From assembly GCF_018035235.1 (NCBI RefSeq), contig NZ_WPCV01000006.1, positions 1 through 64,000 on the forward strand: 64,000 bases of DNA, in the 5' to 3' direction. Position 1 is the first letter of the stretch. The number at the start of each line of letters is the position of its first letter. Below are positions 38,494 through 47,383 of this stretch, piece by piece. Under the pieces are notes generated by a model. It searched no databases, was not told the origin of the DNA, and saw only the letters and a list, made by a program, of their open reading frames with translations. Source of the stretch: Citrobacter sp. On2M (lineage in GTDB: Bacteria > Pseudomonadota > Gammaproteobacteria > Enterobacterales > Enterobacteriaceae). The translations under genes were made by a program, and so were the position numbers.

Positions 38494-39252
38494 ATGAGTC
38501 TGACCATTACGCTGACGGGAACGGGCGGCGCTCAGCTGGTGCCGGCATTTGGCTGTGACTGCGCGGCCTGCCAACGAGCACGCTTACAGGCGCAATATCG
38601 TCGACGCCCTTGTAGCGGGGTGGTCAAATTCAACAATGCGGTGACGCTGCTGGATGCAGGGATCCCGCATCTGATGGACGACTGGTCAGCGGGCAGCTTC
38701 CAGCAGTTTCTGCTCACCCATTATCATATGGACCACGTGCAGGGGCTGTTTCCGCTGCGCTGGGGCGTAGGGGCGACCATCCCGGTATACGGCCCGCCGG
38801 ATGAGCAGGGTTGCGACGATCTGTTTAAGCATTCCGGCCTCCTCGATTTTGGCCATACCGTTGCGCCGTTTGAGGTGTTCGACCTGCAAGGATTACAGGT
38901 AACGCCGCTGCCGCTCAATCATTCAAAGCTGACGTTTGGCTATCTGCTGGAGACCGCACACAGCCGCGTGGCATGGCTCACTGATACCGCCGGACTGCCC
39001 GACAAAACGCTGAGGTTTCTTCATAACAATCAGCCACAGGTGATTATCATCGATTGCAGTCACGCTCCGCGTAGCGAGCCACCGCGCAATCACTGTGATT
39101 TAAATACCGTTATCGCGTTGAACGACGTTATCCGCTGTCCACGGGTGATCCTGACGCATATCAGCCATCAGTTCGACCTGTGGATGATGGATAACCCGCT
39201 CCCCACAGGGTTTGAGGCCGGTTATGACGGAATGGAAATTATGCTGGAGTAG
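38494..39252 (+). CDS. phnP: Cyclic ribose phosphate phosphodiesterase PhnP
   Basis: Metallo-beta-lactamase-fold enzyme that opens 5-phosphoribosyl 1,2-cyclic phosphate to ribose 1,5-bisphosphate, which PhnN then uses. The 252-residue product has the metal motif [12 protein letters not shown], a further ligand in [19 protein letters not shown] and a late IDCSHAP. The N-terminal cysteines in [12 protein letters not shown] fit the structural zinc site of PhnP. It is the last gene of the operon. Confidence 0.95.
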   Translation: MSLTITLTGTGGAQLVPAFGCDCAACQRARLQAQYRRRPCSGVVKFNNAVTLLDAGIPHLMDDWSAGSFQQFLLTHYHMDHVQGLFPLRWGVGATIPVYGPPDEQGCDDLFKHSGLLDFGHTVAPFEVFDLQGLQVTPLPLNHSKLTFGYLLETAHSRVAWLTDTAGLPDKTLRFLHNNQPQVIIIDCSHAPRSEPPRNHCDLNTVIALNDVIRCPRVILTHISHQFDLWMMDNPLPTGFEAGYDGMEIMLE

Positions 39253-39266
39253 AGAGATTGCAATGC

Positions 39267-39295
39267 ATACATGCACTGTACTCAAGTGCATGTAT
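39267..39295. terminator. 11-bp perfect inverted repeat after phnP
   Basis: ATACATGCACT and AGTGCATGTAT are separated by 7 bases. No T run follows the stem, so it could be a transcript end or a protein-binding palindrome lying between the phnP and yjdP 3' ends. Confidence 0.5.
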
Positions 39296-39376
39296 TAACA
39301 TAAAATGGCGAGATGTTGAGCTGACAGCTATATCCCTTACAGGGGATAAAATATTCTTACATTTAGATAGTTACAG

Positions 39377-39706
39377 TTAACGATCGTAATCTTCTTCCAT
39401 TCTGCGTTCTTCGTCTTCTAACTGACGCCGTTCTTGATCAAGCTGGCGCTGACGGTCATCCAGTTGGCGACGCCGGTCTTCAAACTGACGTCGCCGGTCA
39501 TCATACTGCCTGCGCCGATCGTCACTCATCTGGCGTTCCCAAGCATTGTCGCGGGCGTCGTCGTAATCCCGCCCGTTATCGGGTTTGTATGCGTCGTTTA
39601 TCGCCTGCTGAATATTGCCGATGGCATCATCGATAATATCGGCCTGCGCCGAAACGGTGGTAATCATTAGCAGACTGAAAAGAAAGAATGTCAGGGAGCG
39701 TTGCAT
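39377..39706 (-). CDS. yjdP: Periplasmic protein YjdP with charged tandem repeats
   Basis: Secreted protein of 109 residues with a signal peptide (about 1-23, cleavage near SAQA-DIIDD). The C-terminal half is a run of seven-residue repeats of the pattern DDRRRQx, seen as DDRRRQY, EDRRRQL and DDRQRQL, followed by DQERRQL and EDEERRM. Such sequence is expected to form a highly charged single helix or coiled coil. Function is unknown. It is next to phnP in E. coli too and marks the edge between the conserved backbone and the variable region that follows. Confidence 0.88.
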   Translation of the reverse strand: MQRSLTFFLFSLLMITTVSAQADIIDDAIGNIQQAINDAYKPDNGRDYDDARDNAWERQMSDDRRRQYDDRRRQFEDRRRQLDDRQRQLDQERRQLEDEERRMEEDYDR

Positions 39707-39775
39707 AAAACCCGCCTCATCAAGAAACTCACCCCACGGTAATCAAAGCGTATTCGCGCGGGTAGCGGAGGAATC

Positions 39776-42040
39776 TCAATTACGTGCGAGTCGCAGCGCC
39801 TGCGCCAGCTCTCCTCGGGTAAAAGGTTTACGCAGTAGCGCCACGTCAGGTAGCGCCGGGTTATGCGCCGGGCGTAAATCCTGACCGCTAATCAGCAGAA
39901 TTGTTAGCTGAGGGTAGTGCTTCAGCGCATAGTTGACTACATCCACACCGCTTAACCCTCCAGGCAGCATTACGTCGCTGATAAAAATATCAATCTCGGA
40001 TGAAGCCGCCAGCATATGCAGCGCCTGCTCGCCGTTGGCGGCTTCCAGCGTTAGATACCCCAGCAGATGCAACTGCTCACACAGCGTCTGGCGCACGTCG
40101 GCCTCATCTTCGAGCACCAGTACCAGCTTTTCACCGCAGTTCGCCGCATGTTCCGCTATCGGCTCTGCCTGAATCTGTACCGGCACAACGGCGCGGGGAA
40201 GCTGTAACCGGACCGTGGTTCCCTGCCCCGGCGCGCTCTCGATTTCCACCCGACCACCAGACTGGCGCACAAAACCGTAGACCATCGACAGGCCTAATCC
40301 GCTGCCGCTGCCGGTCTGTTTGGTGGTGAAAAACGGCTCGAAGACCTGAGCTTTCACCTCCTGTGACATCCCGCTTCCCTGATCGGCAACCTCCAGCATC
40401 ACCATATCCTGCTTACGTCCGTCGCTGCGCGTGACCCGTTGATTCCAGGTACGGATTTTTATCGTACCCACCTGCCCGTCCATGGCATCACGGGCGTTCA
40501 TCACCAGGTTGATAATGGCATTTTCCAGTTGGCTAACGTCAATCCAGGCGGGCCAGGCCGGAGACTGGGCCTCAATTTCCAGCGTCAGCATGGAGGGGAG
40601 CGAATGGCGCATCAGTTCGCCGAGATTTTCCAGCAAGGTTTTCAGCTCAACGGCATGCGGATGCAACGACTGTTTGCGCGAAAAGGCCAGCAGCCGCTGG
40701 GTCAGCAGCGCCCCGCGCTCGGCGGCTTTCAGCGCCCGATTGACCCGTGGCGCGTCGGGAGAATCCGGGTCCACCAAATCCAGGCTGCCAATAATGACCG
40801 CCAACAGGTTATTAAAATCATGGGCTAATCCGCCCGTCAGTTGCCCCACTGCCTTCAGTTTCTGGCTGTGCAATAGCGCTTCCTCCAGCCCCTGACGCTC
40901 GGTGCGGTCGATTTCCATCTGCGTGGTTTTTTCTTTCAGCAGCCGGGTAGTGTGTTCGAGCGACGCCGTATTGCGGGCAAAGACGCTAAAGGCGCGCGCC
41001 AGTTCACCCAGCTCATCGCGCCGTTGCAGGGCCGGGACGCTGACGTCTGATTCCCCATGCGCCAGCCGGGTCATCGCCCGCGAAATAGCCGTCAGGTTAG
41101 AACCGAGATTGCGGTAGATATACCACCCGGCAAAACCGGTGATCACCACCGCCAGCAGCGCAAATGACAAAATAAATAACGCGCCGGATTGCAGTTCCTG
41201 ATGACTTTGCGCCACCCGCTGTTCGGAGATAGTCGCCACCTGCGAGACATACTGGTTGATATCGCTGTTGAGAATCGCCACCAGCGCTTTGATGTGGAAC
41301 ATATACCAGCTGATCGCCAGATCGCTCTGCTCCAGCGCGGACGAAAGCGGCCCCAGCTTATGCAGCTCCAGGTTGAAATCGCTGAGGATGTTGGTAATCA
41401 GAAGATTGCTGGTTTGCAGAGGCAGCGTGGGCATCACTTCGTCCAGTTGTTTGATCACCGAACGCGGCGTGGGGGTTTCAATGGCAGCCACAATTAAGCG
41501 GTCTATTTGTCCCAGCTGTACGTCATCCTGCGTGCCGATAAGCTTTTGCAGGTGACGTAAATAACTTTGATTCTGATACAGCGAACTGAGCAGCGCGTTA
41601 CGTTCAAAGTGCCGCTGCTGTCCGCGCTGCAACATACCTTCCACGCTGCTTTGTAACTCCTGGCTGCGTTGGATAATTCGCTCGACCAGCACCGGCTCTT
41701 GCTGAGCCAGCGGCGCGGTGGCCAATTGTTCCAGCGACTGCTTCAGCGCCCGCTGCATCTCCTGCAGCCGCTCCGCTTCACCTTTGTATTCCAGCGCGCC
41801 GACCACTTGCGACAGTCGCACTGCCGCCGTCGCCACGTTTGCCGTATCGCGGGCCAGGTTCATGCTGCCGGTCATGTCGTCAACGGTTTGCTGCTGCACC
41901 TGTTCCTGGATCTGGCTGGCATGCTGAAACCCCAGCACCGCCACGCCGCTCACCATCAGCGTGACCGCCACCACCAGCAGATTAAAGAACAGCAATCGTC
42001 CACGCGCACTGGCGAAAAAGTGACGTCCCGGTTGCGGCAT
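39776..42040 (-). CDS. TorS-like hybrid sensor histidine kinase of a sugar locus
   Basis: Membrane hybrid kinase of 754 residues from ATG 42040, which has GGAG upstream (an open stretch of 34 codons before it is not homologous). Order: membrane helix (about 16-38), long helical periplasmic sensor (about 40-285) resembling the TorS sensor, second helix (about 286-308), HAMP (about 309-362), phospho-acceptor His407 in GGLAHDFNNLL, HATPase_c with NLVMNARDAM and GSGLGLSMVYGF, and a receiver domain with Asp689 in FISDVMLP. No Hpt domain is present, unlike TorS itself. It diverges from a sugar ABC transporter operon. The likely partner is the response regulator at 56460-57191, 14 kb away on the other side of an insertion. 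The signal may be sugar-loaded binding protein, by analogy with TorT-TorS; this is inference. Confidence 0.85.
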   Translation of the reverse strand: MPQPGRHFFASARGRLLFFNLLVVAVTLMVSGVAVLGFQHASQIQEQVQQQTVDDMTGSMNLARDTANVATAAVRLSQVVGALEYKGEAERLQEMQRALKQSLEQLATAPLAQQEPVLVERIIQRSQELQSSVEGMLQRGQQRHFERNALLSSLYQNQSYLRHLQKLIGTQDDVQLGQIDRLIVAAIETPTPRSVIKQLDEVMPTLPLQTSNLLITNILSDFNLELHKLGPLSSALEQSDLAISWYMFHIKALVAILNSDINQYVSQVATISEQRVAQSHQELQSGALFILSFALLAVVITGFAGWYIYRNLGSNLTAISRAMTRLAHGESDVSVPALQRRDELGELARAFSVFARNTASLEHTTRLLKEKTTQMEIDRTERQGLEEALLHSQKLKAVGQLTGGLAHDFNNLLAVIIGSLDLVDPDSPDAPRVNRALKAAERGALLTQRLLAFSRKQSLHPHAVELKTLLENLGELMRHSLPSMLTLEIEAQSPAWPAWIDVSQLENAIINLVMNARDAMDGQVGTIKIRTWNQRVTRSDGRKQDMVMLEVADQGSGMSQEVKAQVFEPFFTTKQTGSGSGLGLSMVYGFVRQSGGRVEIESAPGQGTTVRLQLPRAVVPVQIQAEPIAEHAANCGEKLVLVLEDEADVRQTLCEQLHLLGYLTLEAANGEQALHMLAASSEIDIFISDVMLPGGLSGVDVVNYALKHYPQLTILLISGQDLRPAHNPALPDVALLRKPFTRGELAQALRLARN

Positions 42041-42154
42041 ATCACGCTCCGTGAAGAAAAATCGCAATATGACAAATATGAACGGCTTCTGACATTTTGC
42101 ATTTACATTCCTGTGATGGACTGCTGATATCGGCCACCCCACAGGAGATCCGCC
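42041..42154. promoter_or_regulatory. Divergent promoter region with TorR-box-like repeats (42066-42085)
   Basis: On the minus strand CCGTTCATAT is followed closely by TTGTCATATT. The first matches the published TorR box CTGTTCATAT at 9 of 10 positions and the second is a weaker direct copy. The site lies between the TorS-like kinase and the sugar transporter genes, about 70 bases before the ATPase gene. It is a good candidate site for the TorR-like regulator of this locus. Confidence 0.55.
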
Positions 42155-43678
42155 ATGAGCAGGACACCGGTTCTGGAGATGCGCAACATTGCCAAAGCGT
42201 TTGGCAAATTTTATGCGCTAAAAGGGGTCGATTTAACGGTTTGGCCCGGTGAGATTCATGCCCTGATGGGTGAGAACGGCGCAGGGAAAAGCACCCTGAT
42301 GAAGATCCTCGCGGGTGCCTATACTGCCACCAGCGGGGAGATCCTGATTGACGGTCAGCCGTTCCACATTCGTGGGCCAAAAGATGCGCTTAGCGCAGGC
42401 ATCACGCTGATTTACCAGGAGATGCAGCTCGCGCCAAACCTGACGGTGGCGGAAAATATCTTTCTTGGTAGCGAACTGTCGCGCGGCGGTCTGGTCCAGC
42501 GTAAAGAGATGGTGATACAGTCGCAGAAAGTCATCGACCGACTCGGCGCCCAGTTTAAGGCCAGCGATCGCGTGATGACGTTGACCATCGCCGAACAGCA
42601 GCAGGTAGAAATCGCTCGCGCCCTGCACCGTAACAGCCGCATTCTGGTGATGGATGAACCCACCGCCGCCCTCTCCTCACGTGAAACCCACCGCCTGTTT
42701 GAACTGATTATGCGCCTGCGCGATGAGGGGATGGCGATTATCTACATCAGCCACCGCATGGCGGAAGTGTACGAGCTCTCCGATCGCGTCAGCGTCCTGC
42801 GCGACGGGCAATACGTCGGCAGCCTGACCCGCGACAAACTCAACGCCTCGGAACTGGTGCGCATGATGGTAGGCCGTCCGTTAAGCGATCTGTTCAACAA
42901 AGAGCGCGATATTCCTTTAGGTAAAGCGCGCCTCAACGTCCACCACCTGACCGACGGCAATAAAGTCCAGCCGTGCAGCTTACTGGTACGCTCCGGGGAG
43001 ATTGTCGGCCTTGCGGGTTTAGTCGGCGCCGGGCGTTCTGAACTGGCACAGTTGATTTTTGGCGTGCGTAAAGCCATCGGCGGCATGATTGAAGTGGACG
43101 GTGAACCGGTAGTGATCCACTCCCCGCGCGAGGCGATTGACCACGGCATCGGTTTTCTGACGGAAAACCGCAAAGAACAGGGACTCTTTCTGGAGCTGGC
43201 AGCGGCAGAGAACATCACCATGGCGACGCTGGAGCGCGACGCCACCTGGGGCATGCTCGATCGCAAAAAGGCGCAGGCAATTTCTGATGACGCCATCAAA
43301 TTGCTCAATATTCGCGTCCCGCATGCGCAGGTCCGTGCGGGCGGGCTATCCGGCGGCAACCAGCAAAAGCTGTTGATTTCGCGCTGGGTCGCGATCGGCC
43401 CACGCATTTTGATCCTCGATGAACCGACGCGCGGTGTGGACGTCGGTGCCAAAAGCGAGATCTACCGGATCATGAATGATATGGCGCGCAAAGGCGTGGC
43501 GATCCTGATGATCTCCAGCGAACTGCCGGAAGTGGTCGGGATGAGCGATCGCGTGTATGTGATGCGTGAAGGCAGCATTGCCGGCGAGCTGAACGGACAA
43601 AGTATTACCCAGGAAAATATTATGACGCTGGCAACCGGCGTGAACGACTCCCATCATCAGGCGGTGTCCCATGAATAA
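42155..43678 (+). CDS. Ribose-type sugar ABC transporter ATP-binding protein
   Basis: Fused double ATPase of 507 residues of the RbsA/AlsA/XylG family that powers import of a monosaccharide. First cassette: Walker [10 protein letters not shown] (about residue 40), signature [12 protein letters not shown], Walker B ILVMDEP. Second cassette: degenerate Walker A region GLVGAGRSE, signature LSGGNQQK, Walker B ILILDEP, as usual for this family. The ATG has GGAG upstream. It overlaps the permease gene by 8 bases. The sugar is not determined by sequence; the isomerase encoded further on suggests D-lyxose, D-mannose or a related sugar. Confidence 0.92.
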   Translation: MSRTPVLEMRNIAKAFGKFYALKGVDLTVWPGEIHALMGENGAGKSTLMKILAGAYTATSGEILIDGQPFHIRGPKDALSAGITLIYQEMQLAPNLTVAENIFLGSELSRGGLVQRKEMVIQSQKVIDRLGAQFKASDRVMTLTIAEQQQVEIARALHRNSRILVMDEPTAALSSRETHRLFELIMRLRDEGMAIIYISHRMAEVYELSDRVSVLRDGQYVGSLTRDKLNASELVRMMVGRPLSDLFNKERDIPLGKARLNVHHLTDGNKVQPCSLLVRSGEIVGLAGLVGAGRSELAQLIFGVRKAIGGMIEVDGEPVVIHSPREAIDHGIGFLTENRKEQGLFLELAAAENITMATLERDATWGMLDRKKAQAISDDAIKLLNIRVPHAQVRAGGLSGGNQQKLLISRWVAIGPRILILDEPTRGVDVGAKSEIYRIMNDMARKGVAILMISSELPEVVGMSDRVYVMREGSIAGELNGQSITQENIMTLATGVNDSHHQAVSHE

Positions 43679-44666
43679 TCCAACCACTCCCCAGCAGGTG
43701 GCGAAATCCGCCTCCGCGAAAAAAATGCTGATGAGCGATCTGATGCAAACGGTCGGTATCTTGCCGATTCTTATCCTGATTGTGGCGGTATTTGGCTTTA
43801 TCGCGCCAAACTTTTTTACCGAAAGCAACCTGCTGAATATTACCCGCCAGGCGTCGATCAACATCGTGCTGGCCGCTGGCATGACCTTCATTATTTTAAC
43901 CGGTGGCATTGATCTTTCGGTTGGCTCCATTCTCGGCACTACCGCAGTCGCGGCGATGGTAGTTTCGCTGATCCCGGAATTTGCCATGCTGTCAGTCCCT
44001 GCTGCGCTGCTGCTCGGCATGCTGCTGGGGTTGTTTAACGGGGCGCTGGTCGCTTTTGCTGGCCTGCCGCCGTTTATCGTCACGCTTGGAACCTATACCG
44101 CGCTGCGCGGTGCGGCCTACCTGCTGGCCGACGGCACGACGGTGATTAACTCCAACATCAGCTTTGAGTGGATCGGCAACAACTATCTTGGTCCGGTTCC
44201 ATGGCTGGTAGTGATTGCGCTGGCGGTGGTGGTGGTGTGCTGGTTCATTCTTAGGCGCACCACACTCGGCGTTCATATCTATGCGGTTGGCGGCAATATG
44301 CAGGCCGCGCGCCTAACCGGGATTAAAGTGTGGCTGGTGCTGATGTTCGTCTACGGCATGAGCGGTTTGCTCTCGGGTCTTGGCGGGGTGATGAGCGCCT
44401 CGCGGCTGTACAGCGCCAACGGCAACTTAGGCATGGGCTACGAACTGGACGCCATCGCCGCGGTGATCCTCGGCGGCACCAGCTTTGTTGGCGGGATCGG
44501 CACCATCACTGGCACGCTGGTGGGGGCGCTGATTATCGCCACGCTGAATAACGGCATGACGCTGATGGGCGTCTCCTATTTCTGGCAATTGGTGATCAAA
44601 GGGGCGGTGATCATCATAGCGGTGCTGATCGACAAATACCGTACCCGACACCATCAAAGTGCATAA
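43671..44666 (+). CDS. Ribose-type sugar ABC transporter permease
   Basis: Membrane subunit of 331 residues in the RbsC/AraH family, with eight to ten hydrophobic helices. Family motifs include [13 protein letters not shown] near residue 80, [11 protein letters not shown], and [19 protein letters not shown]. It overlaps the ATPase gene by 8 bases and is followed after 29 bases by the binding-protein gene, forming a three-gene transporter operon. Confidence 0.92.
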   Translation: MNNPTTPQQVAKSASAKKMLMSDLMQTVGILPILILIVAVFGFIAPNFFTESNLLNITRQASINIVLAAGMTFIILTGGIDLSVGSILGTTAVAAMVVSLIPEFAMLSVPAALLLGMLLGLFNGALVAFAGLPPFIVTLGTYTALRGAAYLLADGTTVINSNISFEWIGNNYLGPVPWLVVIALAVVVVCWFILRRTTLGVHIYAVGGNMQAARLTGIKVWLVLMFVYGMSGLLSGLGGVMSASRLYSANGNLGMGYELDAIAAVILGGTSFVGGIGTITGTLVGALIIATLNNGMTLMGVSYFWQLVIKGAVIIIAVLIDKYRTRHHQSA

Positions 44667-44695
44667 CAACAACATCTTACTTCGAGGAATACAGC

Positions 44696-45637
44696 ATGAG
44701 ATTGAAGCCCTTAGTCACCGCGCTCTGTGCTGGCGCACTGCTTGCTAGCGCTCCGTTTGTACAGGCAAAAGAACTGAAATCCATCGGTGTTACGGTGGGC
44801 GATCTGGCCAACCCGTTCTTCGTGCAGATAACCAAAGGCGCGGAGCTGGAAGCACGCAAACTGGCCGGTGATAACGTTAAAGTGACGCTGGTTTCCAGCG
44901 GCTACGATCTGGGCCAGCAGGTGTCGCAAATCGACAACTTTATTGCCGCCAAAGTCGACATGATTATCCTGAACGCCGCCGACTCCAAAGGCATCGGCCC
45001 GGCGGTAAAACGCGCGAAAGACGCCGGGATTGTGGTGGTCGCCGTTGACGTGGCGGCGGAAGGCGCAGACGCCACCATCACCTCCGATAACACCCAGGCG
45101 GGAGAAATGGCCTGTAAATATATTACCGACCGTCTGAAAGGCAAAGGCAACGTGGTCATTATCAACGGGCCACCGGTATCTGCCGTCCAGAACCGTGTGG
45201 AAGGCTGCCAGACCGAGTTTAAACGCCACCCTGACATCAAGGTGCTGTCATATAACCAAAACGCCAAAGGCAGTCGCGAAGGCGGGCTGGAGATCATGAC
45301 CGCGTTGCTGGCGGCGAATCCGAAGATCGACGGCGTATTCGCCATTAACGATCCCACGGCGATCGGTGCCGATCTGGCGGCAAAGCAGGCGCAACGTAGC
45401 GAATTCTTTATTGTCGGCGTAGACGGCAGCCCGGACGGCGAAGAAGCCCTGAAGCGCGAAAACTCACTATTTGTGGCGACGCCAGCACAAGATCCGCAGG
45501 TGATGGCTGCCAAAGCGGTCGAAATCGGTTATGACATATTACAGGGAAAACCCGCCCCGAAAGAACCCGTGCTGATCCCAGTGACGATGATCGATAAAAA
45601 CAACGTCGGCAGTTATAAGGGTTGGACGGTGAAATAA
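44696..45637 (+). CDS. Sugar-binding periplasmic protein of the ABC transporter
   Basis: Periplasmic binding protein of 313 residues in the pentose/ribose (RbsB/AlsB) cluster, with a signal peptide (about 1-24) ending PFVQA before KELKSIG. Typical motifs are GDLANPFFVQITKGAE, KVDMIILNAADSKGIGPAVK and GVFAINDPTAIGADLAA. Besides feeding the permease it is a plausible input to the periplasmic domain of the divergent TorS-like kinase, but that is inference. A terminator follows about 60 bases later, after which the strand and base composition change. Confidence 0.9.
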   Translation: MRLKPLVTALCAGALLASAPFVQAKELKSIGVTVGDLANPFFVQITKGAELEARKLAGDNVKVTLVSSGYDLGQQVSQIDNFIAAKVDMIILNAADSKGIGPAVKRAKDAGIVVVAVDVAAEGADATITSDNTQAGEMACKYITDRLKGKGNVVIINGPPVSAVQNRVEGCQTEFKRHPDIKVLSYNQNAKGSREGGLEIMTALLAANPKIDGVFAINDPTAIGADLAAKQAQRSEFFIVGVDGSPDGEEALKRENSLFVATPAQDPQVMAAKAVEIGYDILQGKPAPKEPVLIPVTMIDKNNVGSYKGWTVK

Positions 45638-45695
45638 GTGCTGGGCCGCCTGATACCTCTCCCTACGGTAAAGACAGTAAAAGAAATTGAAGAAT

Positions 45696-45716
45696 AAGCG
45701 CCCGTCAGGGCGCTTT
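45696..45716 (+). terminator. Terminator after the sugar ABC transporter operon
   Basis: AAGCGCCC and GGGCGCTTT form a perfect stem with a 4-base loop GTCA, followed by a short T/C-rich tail. It lies at the left edge of the type VI module. Confidence 0.82.
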
Positions 45717-45727
45717 CCTCATAAAAA

Positions 45728-47125
45728 CTAAGAATAGTAAATACCCATTTCCTGCTCAATTTTATTACTCACGAATATAGAAAAAAACAATACCGCTATA
45801 AAAATAACCAATATACCAACCACAAAAGGAACAATAGAATACCAGGGATGAATGTTGAAGGTTTCCTCTGACACTAAACAGAGATACCCAGTACACCATA
45901 AAATAATTGAGCATGCGGATATGATTTTCCAATAATTCGAGAAGTCTGCTATGTCAGGAGCAGGTTTACGCCCTGGATATTTAGCCGTGATTATCCCGGA
46001 CTGAATAATGTCTGCAGATTTACTGGCGAATAATTGGTGTCCTTGTCCGTATTTTGCAGCATCCGCAGCCAACGCTAATACGACCCAGCGCTGAACCTCA
46101 GAGCTTTTCCCGGTGACGGTTTCCAACTCATATCTGCTATAAGGAAGAATGCCCGTTTTTGCATTTTCTATTGCGCCAGACATTACGAATTTTGACTGTT
46201 TATCCAGCGAGCTAAACCATAATCTTTTAATTTTATCAATTACCACTTGCTGAGCAGAGAGATATATATTCACTATTTCATCGAGATAATACGGCGTGCT
46301 GTCCATCATGCGTAATAAATATAATGGTGTATCTTTACTTTCAAGTAATCTGTCATCGGTGAAAACAAATGCGTTTGCACTTTCAAAAAAATCAGAATCA
46401 TTTTCGCTGTGCAATTCAACTGTAACAATTAGATTATTTTCAAACATATTAAAACCAATCCAGTCGTTGATTAAATAATAATCAGGGCATTCATGGAGGA
46501 TTTTTATTTCCCCAATTTTATCTTTGGGTACGCTCAAGCTTTCAAGCACCGCTTTAAAGCTATTACCTATAGAGTCATCTGCTCCCTTAACATATAGCCA
46601 GGTCTTAAAGGGTGAATATTGTCTAACAAGAGAGTTTTTGAGTGGCTCGATCAACTGCCTTAGTACTTTATCAACTCTGACATCATCCATAGAATCAACT
46701 TCAATAGCAATTCTTAACGGCGTTGCGGCGCCTGTAGGTGCCTCATCCTCTAGTTTTTGCATCTTTAGTGCCAGCTCTGATACAGGAAGAATTGATGAGT
46801 AATCTAAAAGAGGTAACGCCTGTCTGGCCCAATTTTGCCATCGGTTCATACCATATTTTTCAAGGAAACCCGCATAACAAAATGGATAAGCTATATAACA
46901 GTAAACCATCCCTACAACGCACCAGATCACTAATACTAGTATCAACGGGGTTGATAATGTAATCGATATCAATTCATCAGTTACTTTTTCTCCCTGCTGC
47001 CAGTTTAATATACGGTATGTTATAAAAACCAAAAAAATAGCAAAGCTAATGGCCAGCATAGTAATCAGCGGAAATTTTCCTACATCCTGATACGGATTCT
47101 TGTTTGGTATCTTCCATTTATTCAT
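45728..47125 (-). CDS. Membrane protein of the Tle3 module, possible Tla3-type adaptor
   Basis: Protein of 465 residues starting at ATG 47125 with GGGGA upstream; the 16 codons before it overlap the PAAR gene in another frame. Two hydrophobic segments near the N-terminus (about 20-45 and 65-95), a large soluble middle part (about 100-400) with mixed alpha/beta character, and two C-terminal segments (about 405-460) are visible. I find no catalytic motif. It is the last gene of the module, overlapping paar by 4 bases. In P. aeruginosa the Tle3 phospholipase needs an adaptor, Tla3 (DUF2875), encoded in the same cluster; position, size and membrane anchoring make this the best candidate for that role here. 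The sequence is AT-rich compared with the flanking sugar genes. Confidence 0.55.
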   Translation of the reverse strand: MNKWKIPNKNPYQDVGKFPLITMLAISFAIFLVFITYRILNWQQGEKVTDELISITLSTPLILVLVIWCVVGMVYCYIAYPFCYAGFLEKYGMNRWQNWARQALPLLDYSSILPVSELALKMQKLEDEAPTGAATPLRIAIEVDSMDDVRVDKVLRQLIEPLKNSLVRQYSPFKTWLYVKGADDSIGNSFKAVLESLSVPKDKIGEIKILHECPDYYLINDWIGFNMFENNLIVTVELHSENDSDFFESANAFVFTDDRLLESKDTPLYLLRMMDSTPYYLDEIVNIYLSAQQVVIDKIKRLWFSSLDKQSKFVMSGAIENAKTGILPYSRYELETVTGKSSEVQRWVVLALAADAAKYGQGHQLFASKSADIIQSGIITAKYPGRKPAPDIADFSNYWKIISACSIILWCTGYLCLVSEETFNIHPWYSIVPFVVGILVIFIAVLFFSIFVSNKIEQEMGIYYS

Positions 47126-47382
47126 TTGCTTGTCCCCGCCGTTGGCAGTGTGGTTTTTATTGCACAACCGCATGCAGCCCTACACCCATCCACAACAACG
47201 CCTCTACCGTCCATTGTCCAGGTTGGTTCAAAATCAAGTATGGGAAAGGTCCCTTTATGCGCAATACAAAAAACAGTATCCCCCATTAAAGCCACCGGAA
47301 TTCCCATAAACTTGCTACCAGAAGCTTTGTTCACATACCCACCGTTTTCCAGCGGGTCATTTAGTCTGATTACACCTTTCAT
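47122..47382 (-). CDS. PAAR domain protein, type VI secretion spike tip
   Basis: Small protein of 86 residues starting MKGVIRLNDPLENGG and containing the repeated short beta segments of PAAR proteins (GIPVALMGDTVFCIAHKG, then TMDGRGVVVDGCRAACGC). PAAR proteins form the sharp conical tip on the VgrG spike and often carry effectors. The Cys/His set in the C-terminal half fits the metal site of the cone tip. Its ATG directly follows the end of the duplicated immunity unit, and it overlaps the next gene by 4 bases. Confidence 0.87.
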   Translation of the reverse strand: MKGVIRLNDPLENGGYVNKASGSKFMGIPVALMGDTVFCIAHKGTFPILDFEPTWTMDGRGVVVDGCRAACGCAIKTTLPTAGTSK

Positions 47383-47383
47383 A

